From Alphaproteobacteria bacterium (lineage in GTDB: Bacteria; Pseudomonadota; Alphaproteobacteria; RF32; CAG-239), in assembly GCA_017467515.1 (NCBI GenBank), contig JAFUSU010000004.1, positions 64,621 to 128,620 of the forward strand: a stretch of DNA of 64,000 bases. Reading direction: 5' to 3'. The notes under the pieces are model-generated. The model saw only the letters and a list, made by a program, of their open reading frames with translations, had not been told where the DNA came from and searched no databases. The position numbers and the translations under genes are program-made. Within the stretch, counting starts at the first letter, position 1. Every line of letters begins with the position of its first letter. Below, piece after piece: positions 52,431 through 60,049 of this stretch.

Positions 52431-55400
52431 TTATCTTCCGAAAGCGTGATGATTAATAACATCTCCGTATTTTTTCATTTGTTGCTTATAGAGTTCTAAG
52501 TCACTATCATCAAACATTAATTCTTCATCCTTAAAGGCATCTTCAATAATGCCGTCATCATCAAAGATTTTGGCTCCTTTATAGGCTCTGGCGTGAGAAA
52601 ATTCAACTTTCTGTGCTCTATAACCGCTACGATTCAGGTTATCTACGGATTTTCCGAGATAGGTCTTTTGATCTTCATTCAATTGACCGAGAACACTGCC
52701 TTTATCCGTATAATTGATAATTTGTCCATCTTCAGTGATAACAGCGTTAGGCGCTCCGTTGGCATCGCAAATATGACCTTTAATATTATAAGTGCCTGCT
52801 TCTGTTCGATAAGCGTAATTATTAACAGCTTTAATTTTTCCAAGAGCTTTGCCATTCTGATCAAAGACCAAATCTGCTGATTTTCCGGTTCCGATGGCAT
52901 TACCTTGTTTATCTATAATATTGCCGCTGGCATTCATCATTCCGACAAAATTACCGTCTTTATCAGTAACAGAACCGTCAGAACCGATTGTCATTCCCTT
53001 CATTTCAGCACCGTTAACGGTTACTTGAGCCGGAGCATCTTGTTGTTGAGGTGCGCTTGCGCCGGAATCGTATCTTCCGGATTCTTTCTTTTGAATAATA
53101 CCGTCAGAAGACCACTTATGGGAGTGACCGTTTTTAGTAATCCGCTCATATTCGACCATAGCACGGCTTTCACCTTTAACCATACGATAAACACTGGTGT
53201 TACCGTCTAAACCGACACGACGAACTTCAAAGACTTCACGCCCTTTATCGTCAGTATAAGAATTGATTTTCTCACTGACAAAAGCACCGGTAGATCCTAG
53301 TCCTCCGCTTAAAGAAGCGCCACGATTAACCGTTACCGGAGGCCATCCCCATTTGAAACCGATTTTACGTCCGGCATTTGGCAAACGTTGTTGCATCAGT
53401 TGGTTTAAGATAGCTTTGTTAACAGCGTCTTTCGGTAAAGAAGAATTCTGCATCAATTTATTGATGGCTTTCTGATTAATAGTGCCGTCTTTATTAATTA
53501 AGGAACGAGCAATGGATTTATCCATTTTATAAGATTCGCGAATGGCCCCGTTTTTAGAAATTTTTTGCTTGATTGACATATTTTCATCAGCCAAAACAGA
53601 AACTTCACGGCGACGAATAAGAGATTTTCTGGTACTCTGCAACGCCATTGTTCCATCAGGATTTTTAACAATGGATCGTGTAACTTTTTGACCCCAGAAA
53701 TTTCTGCCGGTAACGGAAGTGACCGGTCCGCGTCCGCTGGCAGCCGCCTCTGCATTTGCTTTATCTAATTTTTTCTGTGTCCGGTTCATCAGATAATTAT
53801 GGCGCAGACTGCGAATGTCTGCCATAGCGGTAGAGCCGGCTAAAGCTGCGCCGGCTAAAGCTGTTCCTCCGGTGCTTTTTGTTGCTTTCCAAGCGATTTC
53901 GGCACCGCCTTTAGCTATGCCTGTTGCGGCACGAGCCGCCGTCCCGCCTACGGAACGACCGATACCTAAGTTCTTAGCACCGCTTTCGCCCATTGATAAA
54001 GGTTTAGCAAAGTCTTCGGCAAAGCTTGGAATGTCTTCTAAAACGGCCTTACCCAAGAAAAGGAAAAAGATGAGTTTAACAAATTCTTTGGAATACCAAA
54101 TAAAATTATCCAGATTGAAATAATCATTATCCGAAGTGTCATAAGCACGCTGGATAATCGGCAAGAGTGAATTATCAATGCCGGCTAAGAGAATAAACAT
54201 GATAATGGTTATAAAGATAAAGATAAACATTGCATTGATAAAGATATGAATAATCTTAAAGATATTCAGATATTTTTTTGTAAGTTCAAAAGCCGATGCC
54301 GCTAAAGCTGCAGGGAAAAGAGATGAGGCAACGGTAAACTGTAAAACGGAATCAATCAAAAGGAACGGATAGATAGCCATAAAGATCGTTGCTGTTATCC
54401 ACATAAAGACACCGGTCAGCAAATACCCGAAGTGAGGGAAAATCGGATAGCCGTGATAAGACTTAACAAAAAAGGCAATACAAATAGAGTTTGAACCAAG
54501 CGCCATCAGTTTTTCTAAGCGATTTTGAACGGCATAAATACCCTTGAGCATACTAATACCCATTTTGGCAGGCAATCCGCTACCATCGACAGTGCCGGCG
54601 CCATCAGGTAAATCAACACCCGTATTAGTAATAGCCAGCTCCGCTATTTTGAAACCGGTATCAAAAACAGGTGTGACGAACATATTAAAGAATGCGGCAA
54701 CATCCAGTTTTAATAAGGCAATAATAACGACAACGACGAATATTTTACGGAAAATGGCATTAAGCATAATTCCGGGGTCTTTCTGTGTCATATCGGAAAC
54801 ATATTGCATAATAATCCAAGCTAAGGAAATAGCCAAGCCAACGGCCATCAGTTTAATTAAACTTGAAGCAAATTTTTCGTGACAAACTTTGGCTATCTGG
54901 GAAGCGGCATTAAAAATGACACGGAATTGCGAACAGAACAAACAGCCTTGTATTTGGTTAAAGTTCTCTGATAATGAGCATTTGTAATTAGAAAAATATT
55001 GCGTTAAAGTCGCATTTGTATCATCAGCGCCCCCACCGAAGGAGTCACCGCTTCCATATGAAAAATATTCGCAATTTCCTCCTATACCGAGAGCATCTAG
55101 AGAACAATTATTTTGTTTAGCTAAATTTTGCATTGCAGAGCTAATTTCTTTATAGTATCTAGCAGAAGTACAATTTCCTGTACTTTTTTTGTATGACTTT
55201 GCTTCACCAGCACCTCTGTTGTGAGCTAATATACCACAAGCTAAAGATCCATCAGTATTTTTCATATTATCAATTAAAAGAACAGCAGCACACATAATGT
55301 TAGAATATGCATCAAATCTATCATTTTCAGTTAAAGCCCTACCATTTTTTCCTGTACATTTACCGGAACCTTTAACGGTTACATAATGTCCGGGAACACT

Positions 55401-56666
55401 TACAACCCATTGTCCATCAACTTTTTTATAATGATCGGGCTCCCAAACTTGATGTGTTCCGGACAATGCATACTGTGCCCACGTTGTTGGCTGAAATTGA
55501 ACCAATCCGCCACCGCCATCACCCAAGCACGCTTGAACTTGCGGATTCCAAGAACCGGCAGATTCGACCTGAATGTAAGCGGCAAGGACAACAGCCGGAA
55601 TGTTATACTTCTTTGAAGCATCCGCAATAGCATTAGTAATATCTGAAGTAATGGATCCTGCTGCATATTTCCCTCCACAGGCTTTATTGCCGGTAGTAGA
55701 TCCGGTTGCTGTTTTAGTAATAACACATTGGTTTTTAGCTGAATCTGTTTTAGAATTTTCTATCGGTTTACAGTATGTTCCTCCTTCATCGATGGCCTTA
55801 TTGCGAATCTCGCATTGTTCTTTTTCTGTACCGCTCATTGAAGAACAGTCTTTTTTCTCTTTCAAATAGGGATTGACGGCATTGTTACTGCCAACACCAG
55901 AAGCATCAGAAGACGCTGCTGCATCTTCCGTAAGACTTCCAGCTCCTCCGGCACAAGCTTGATTATGAATTTCTTCATATATATTCTTATTAACAGAAGA
56001 ACCGTAGTGTATACCATCTGAAGCGGTCGTAGTCGCTTTAGCGGTAGCATTAATGATGGAAATATTTGAAGATAAACCAGCTTTCACCGCACTATTGAAT
56101 GCAGCAACAGCTTCATTTGTAATAACGCAAAGATTGCCATTTTTTAATTTTCCATTTGCATCACGGGGACTTTGTTTTTGTTCATCGACCTTGGTAACTA
56201 AACTCCAGTAGACTTTTTTTCCTTTAGATGCCCACTCGCCGCCATATTTATTTATAGCGGAAATGTATTTCTTGGCTTGAGCTTGAGCATCCGCAACTGT
56301 ACAACCGGTGTTGTTTGCTCCTAAAGCAATAACAATTGTATCATGTGAGGATAATTTATTATTTATATTGCCAACACCATTGGTTAACCAATCAAGCATA
56401 GCGCCACTCTGAGCATACCAGTAATTACCATCTTTCTCTGTTGTGACTGTATCAGCTTGAACTTTGGTTTTGCGGAGCTGGGCTTTACGAACATCACCTG
56501 TTCCATATTTTGCTATATACATACCAACGGTTCGGCTATCGCCGATATAAATAATTTTATTCGTACATTCTCCGGACCAAGCATTTTCGCCCCATAACAA
56601 ACAGGTGAACATAGCCATAATTGCAAGGCTGAGCGTTTTTTTGAATATGTAACCAATCGTTTTCAT
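52431..56666 (-). CDS. VirB6-like T4SS protein fused to SGNH esterase and lytic transglycosylase domains, with C-terminal 17-residue repeats
   Basis: A 1411-residue protein. Signal peptide 1-31. SGNH hydrolase domain at about 37-235: IGDSR (Ser44), GALGANN region (Asn118) and SDGIHY (Asp217, His220). SLT/lysozyme-like transglycosylase domain at about 340-530 with candidate catalytic Glu368 in QVESAGSWNP, then GGGGLVQFQP. VirB6/TrbL membrane region at about 575-880, introduced by CLFCSQF, and an Ala/Gly-rich cytoplasmic segment. At about 1220-1340 come roughly six copies of the repeat found in the split VirB10. VirB6 forms the inner-membrane channel, and VirB1 is normally the separate transglycosylase; here they are one chain. 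I start at 56666 (AGGTG box, proper signal peptide), not 22 codons upstream. Confidence 0.85.
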   Translation of the reverse strand: MKTIGYIFKKTLSLAIMAMFTCLLWGENAWSGECTNKIIYIGDSRTVGMYIAKYGTGDVRKAQLRKTKVQADTVTTEKDGNYWYAQSGAMLDWLTNGVGNINNKLSSHDTIVIALGANNTGCTVADAQAQAKKYISAINKYGGEWASKGKKVYWSLVTKVDEQKQSPRDANGKLKNGNLCVITNEAVAAFNSAVKAGLSSNISIINATAKATTTASDGIHYGSSVNKNIYEEIHNQACAGGAGSLTEDAAASSDASGVGSNNAVNPYLKEKKDCSSMSGTEKEQCEIRNKAIDEGGTYCKPIENSKTDSAKNQCVITKTATGSTTGNKACGGKYAAGSITSDITNAIADASKKYNIPAVVLAAYIQVESAGSWNPQVQACLGDGGGGLVQFQPTTWAQYALSGTHQVWEPDHYKKVDGQWVVSVPGHYVTVKGSGKCTGKNGRALTENDRFDAYSNIMCAAVLLIDNMKNTDGSLACGILAHNRGAGEAKSYKKSTGNCTSARYYKEISSAMQNLAKQNNCSLDALGIGGNCEYFSYGSGDSFGGGADDTNATLTQYFSNYKCSLSENFNQIQGCLFCSQFRVIFNAASQIAKVCHEKFASSLIKLMAVGLAISLAWIIMQYVSDMTQKDPGIMLNAIFRKIFVVVVIIALLKLDVAAFFNMFVTPVFDTGFKIAELAITNTGVDLPDGAGTVDGSGLPAKMGISMLKGIYAVQNRLEKLMALGSNSICIAFFVKSYHGYPIFPHFGYLLTGVFMWITATIFMAIYPFLLIDSVLQFTVASSLFPAALAASAFELTKKYLNIFKIIHIFINAMFIFIFITIIMFILLAGIDNSLLPIIQRAYDTSDNDYFNLDNFIWYSKEFVKLIFFLFLGKAVLEDIPSFAEDFAKPLSMGESGAKNLGIGRSVGGTAARAATGIAKGGAEIAWKATKSTGGTALAGAALAGSTAMADIRSLRHNYLMNRTQKKLDKANAEAAASGRGPVTSVTGRNFWGQKVTRSIVKNPDGTMALQSTRKSLIRRREVSVLADENMSIKQKISKNGAIRESYKMDKSIARSLINKDGTINQKAINKLMQNSSLPKDAVNKAILNQLMQQRLPNAGRKIGFKWGWPPVTVNRGASLSGGLGSTGAFVSEKINSYTDDKGREVFEVRRVGLDGNTSVYRMVKGESRAMVEYERITKNGHSHKWSSDGIIQKKESGRYDSGASAPQQQDAPAQVTVNGAEMKGMTIGSDGSVTDKDGNFVGMMNASGNIIDKQGNAIGTGKSADLVFDQNGKALGKIKAVNNYAYRTEAGTYNIKGHICDANGAPNAVITEDGQIINYTDKGSVLGQLNEDQKTYLGKSVDNLNRSGYRAQKVEFSHARAYKGAKIFDDDGIIEDAFKDEELMFDDSDLELYKQQMKKYGDVINHHAFGR
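52640..53010 (-). repeat. 17-codon repeats at the C-terminus of the VirB6/transglycosylase protein
   Basis: About six partly degenerate units of the same D-x-x-G-N-x-x-G pattern (DKDGNFVG, DKQGNAIG, DQNGKALG) as in the 8,612 and 12,825 genes. Confidence 0.75.
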
Positions 56667-56691
56667 TATCACACCTGTTTTGTTGTTAAAT

Positions 56692-58743
56692 CTACTTATC
56701 GTCACTACCTTTTCCCCGGATTCCATCAACAACTTTACGAGCAGCTTTTGTCGCTACACCTCTGGTTGCATTTGCTGCCATTCCTCCGACACCGCCACTG
56801 ATAGCACTGGCCGCATTGCCGATTTGTTTTTTGGCAAAATCAATCATTTGTGTTGTCTTTTCATGCATCGGGTTCAACCCTGACATTTTAGAACTGAAGA
56901 ATTTATCCGTAAGTTTGCTGACGGTTTCCGAAATCAGATTATGTGAATAGAAAAAGGCAAACAGAATAATCAGGAAGGAGGAACCGGTTAAGGAGAACAG
57001 TTGAGAAACATATTCTTGATTGTTCTCATTAATTTCCTTCAATAATCTTTCCGTTCCGCCTAAAGCAGAGCTGATTAAGACGATGGTGATACCGGTAGAA
57101 ATACCCAAGAACATAAATGTTCCGGCGGCATTAATGATAATCTTGACACATTCCACAAATTTGCTTTTGAATTTATTAAAAGGCCAAAGACCGAGGGTAA
57201 TGGGCAGAGCCATTAGAGCAAAACCAATCTTAAAACTTAAATCGAGCAGATAAAAGTTAATACCCATAACGACCATAAAGGCAAAAAACCAAATAACCGC
57301 CCCACACAGCATCAGCCAAAAATCAGGGAAATAAAATGGAATACTGGTTGTTTCCGTAATCGGAATTTTGAAAGAAATGGCACCTGCGTGATAAGAATGA
57401 CAGAAGAGCGCATTACCGATAACAAAGTTTAGGGAAACAGCGGCATCTGCCTTTTTGCTGATAGTCATAATTCTATCAAAAACTTTACGGTCAATACTGT
57501 TTGAAGCAGCAATACGGTACGATTTATTATCTTCCGTTACCCCGTCAATATTCAATTTTTCCGGCATAACCGTATCGATAATGGCGATACCGTAATCCGC
57601 ACCGGCAACAAGCAGAGGATTAACAATCAGGGTAGAAATAGTCTTCAAACCGGAGGTAATAAGCGTATATGCCAACAGACATTTGAAAAAGAAAGTCAAA
57701 AGTTCCTGCGCCATTTTCATCGGTTCCAGACTGACGAAAGAAGACAACTTACCCAAGATATAAATTGGAATCCAAATCATCATACCGATAAGCAACAGCT
57801 TTGTTCCGGCATCCTGCATTAAAGGTTCGGCAAGGTTAGCAACGGCCATAAAGGTACTGATAATTGCCGATACAACCACGCAGGAATAGCACGTTCCCAC
57901 ATACTTTTCTTTTAACTGATCAATATGACAAGCTTCATTGGAACGAAAGTCTATAACGTCAGTACTCCACGTAACATTACCATCTGCATCAATATGAGCA
58001 TCTACAGACTGTGGTGTAGTTCCTATAATAGGGACACCTTCTAAAACATCAGTTCTTTCTGAATGTAAATCCGTAGAACCATCATTATTTGTTTGAGTAG
58101 AAGAACGTTCAATAGTTCCTCCCATAATCTCTGTTGTTTCTTCTTTTCTTCCTATCCCTTGACTTCCTTTGGAACTTTCTTTCCAATCTGTACCGGGAGA
58201 ATCAACACTACAACTCCATTCAGTTGTTTTAGTCTTTTTATTGTCAATACTACCCACAGACATACCGGTACCATACTTTGAAACAGATGTTTTTGTAACT
58301 TCTCTGGTCCAGCATTTTTCTCCGTTTGGACAGCCATAAGGGAAAAGATCACCACAATCATTTTCAAATGGAAGCTTTTTAATTTGTATTACTGTTTCTT
58401 TTAATTCTTTAAGCATTGATTGATATTCATTCCACTTACCATCAGCTTGTATATTTTCCTCTAAATTTTTCTGTGAAGTATATCCAAACTCAAAATGATT
58501 ATCATCAGCAGTTTGACATAAAGTCTCTAAGTCTTGTTTTAATTGAAAATACTTTTGTTTTAGAGAAACGGTAGCTTGGTCATCTGAAGGATTGCTTTGT
58601 GCTTTAGGCAGGTCTTTATAGTCAATAGGATAACAGTCATAAGAATCTATTCCGGCCCAAACTTCATTTATTCCCAATCCGATAACCAGACTTAAGCTAC
58701 ACAATATTTTCCAGAAACCAAATTTAGATAATTTTTTCATCAT
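56692..58743 (-). CDS. virB6: VirB6-like T4SS inner-membrane protein
   Basis: A 683-residue protein with a signal peptide ending VWA (about 30) and a Cys-bearing periplasmic domain of about 260 residues that is Ser/Thr/Asp-rich. A VirB6/TrbL-type membrane region (about 275-610, six or so helices) follows and begins with YVGTCYSCVVV. The C-terminal tail is Ala/Gly-rich and basic (GGVGGMAANATRGVATKAARK), similar in kind to the tails of the two larger VirB6 proteins here. VirB6 proteins line the inner-membrane translocation pore. Its ATG overlaps the stop of the upstream gene, so translation is coupled. Periplasmic extension is much larger than classical VirB6 (about 300 residues), as in Rickettsiales. 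Confidence 0.82.
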   Translation of the reverse strand: MMKKLSKFGFWKILCSLSLVIGLGINEVWAGIDSYDCYPIDYKDLPKAQSNPSDDQATVSLKQKYFQLKQDLETLCQTADDNHFEFGYTSQKNLEENIQADGKWNEYQSMLKELKETVIQIKKLPFENDCGDLFPYGCPNGEKCWTREVTKTSVSKYGTGMSVGSIDNKKTKTTEWSCSVDSPGTDWKESSKGSQGIGRKEETTEIMGGTIERSSTQTNNDGSTDLHSERTDVLEGVPIIGTTPQSVDAHIDADGNVTWSTDVIDFRSNEACHIDQLKEKYVGTCYSCVVVSAIISTFMAVANLAEPLMQDAGTKLLLIGMMIWIPIYILGKLSSFVSLEPMKMAQELLTFFFKCLLAYTLITSGLKTISTLIVNPLLVAGADYGIAIIDTVMPEKLNIDGVTEDNKSYRIAASNSIDRKVFDRIMTISKKADAAVSLNFVIGNALFCHSYHAGAISFKIPITETTSIPFYFPDFWLMLCGAVIWFFAFMVVMGINFYLLDLSFKIGFALMALPITLGLWPFNKFKSKFVECVKIIINAAGTFMFLGISTGITIVLISSALGGTERLLKEINENNQEYVSQLFSLTGSSFLIILFAFFYSHNLISETVSKLTDKFFSSKMSGLNPMHEKTTQMIDFAKKQIGNAASAISGGVGGMAANATRGVATKAARKVVDGIRGKGSDDK

Positions 58744-60026
58744 TTGGCCTCCTTATCACCGGTGATACTCATCACCTTATTAAGTTTATTGCGGCTCCAT
58801 TCTGAAACAGATTTCGGAACAAAGAACGATACGACTTGCATACCGAGGGTTGCACCCCATTTTAATGCCCCGACAATAAGAGCCTTAGCATCTTTTTGGA
58901 ATTCTGCATTAGACTTACCGCCAATAAATGAATCACAAAGCTTGCCGGCAATTTTGACGCTTGAAACAACTAAAAAGGCTATCATCATCATACAAATAAA
59001 CGGAATACTAAATTCTGCAAACGGATCATCACCGGTAAAGACATTCTTAAAGGTGTTCAAAATAAGATGCATTGCCTGAGTACACATTGTAATAATAATG
59101 GCAAAGAACAGCATAAATCCGGCCGAGTTAAACATATTGTTAACGCCTTTTCCTAAAATACCTCTTGTTTTAGGGAAAGGATAACACATAATCATTAACG
59201 GCAACATAACCACCATAACCGTAAAACGGAAAATCGTATCAACCAAATAAAAGATAAAAGCTAATTTTACCATTAAAAAGCAGAAGAAAGTCCACAAACC
59301 GACAAGCCAACTGACAATAGAAGATTTTGTCATTGCCTCCAAAGCCATTGTCATTCCGAATGATAAACTATGATTAACCGAGCAAGCCATACAATTCATC
59401 ATCTGTTTTGGGCTGTCTGGAAATCCGGTTGCATCTTCGGTCATGTGGACGGAAGTTGATACATTGCAAACAACAGGGTATTGTGAATTGACAATTGAGA
59501 AGTCTTTTCCAAAGACGGTTACGGATTTATTTGTCATATCCGGTGTCGCCGTTCTCAAGATTGAATCGGCAAATTCCAGAAAAGCATTATAAATCGGGAA
59601 AATAGCATCCCCCAAAACCAAAACCAGTAAATCTACTTTAGAGGCAATAAGACCACACACAAAACAGAGGAAAAACATCTTGGCGATTTCAGTCCATACT
59701 TCACCCATTGTTTCTTCTTTGAAAGAGCTGAGTTGCTCGATTAAACGCTTAGTCATCCACAAGGCAAAAGCAACCATCATTAAAGACATTGCGCCACCGG
59801 TCATTTGCCGATATGTTTTAAGAGCAACTTTCCCCATTAAATCATATAACGGGTTAATAACTTCCACTTGCCAACAAGCGGTTTGATCTTCTTCCGGAAC
59901 GCTGGTAATCGGGGCCTGATCTCTATTTTCCGTATCATCGCCGTTGCAGGCTGTTAACATCAGCACAACAAAGCAAGCCATCATCAATAGCTTTAGAAGT
60001 TTAAGTATGTCAACAGTCCTTTTCAT
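58740..60026 (-). CDS. virB6: VirB6-like T4SS lipoprotein-type membrane protein
   Basis: A 428-residue protein opening with a lipoprotein signal (LMLTAC, Cys at about 27), a short acidic linker, then ACWQVEVINPLYDLMG and a VirB6-type membrane region of six or seven helices (about 75-380). It is the smallest of the four VirB6-like proteins and lacks a large periplasmic domain. A run of Cys residues lies near 205 and 222 (QYPVVCNV, NCMACSV). Its stop overlaps the next gene by four bases. The lipoprotein start is odd for a polytopic protein and, if used, would anchor the N-terminus in the periplasmic leaflet. Confidence 0.78.
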   Translation of the reverse strand: MKRTVDILKLLKLLMMACFVVLMLTACNGDDTENRDQAPITSVPEEDQTACWQVEVINPLYDLMGKVALKTYRQMTGGAMSLMMVAFALWMTKRLIEQLSSFKEETMGEVWTEIAKMFFLCFVCGLIASKVDLLVLVLGDAIFPIYNAFLEFADSILRTATPDMTNKSVTVFGKDFSIVNSQYPVVCNVSTSVHMTEDATGFPDSPKQMMNCMACSVNHSLSFGMTMALEAMTKSSIVSWLVGLWTFFCFLMVKLAFIFYLVDTIFRFTVMVVMLPLMIMCYPFPKTRGILGKGVNNMFNSAGFMLFFAIIITMCTQAMHLILNTFKNVFTGDDPFAEFSIPFICMMMIAFLVVSSVKIAGKLCDSFIGGKSNAEFQKDAKALIVGALKWGATLGMQVVSFFVPKSVSEWSRNKLNKVMSITGDKEAK

Positions 60027-60049
60027 TAGTCAAACTCTTTATTCAACAG

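Noticed and set aside
893-56732. Two open frames of exactly 1433 codons (at 893 and 52,431)
   Set aside because: Coincidence: the proteins are unrelated, and the second really starts 22 codons later.
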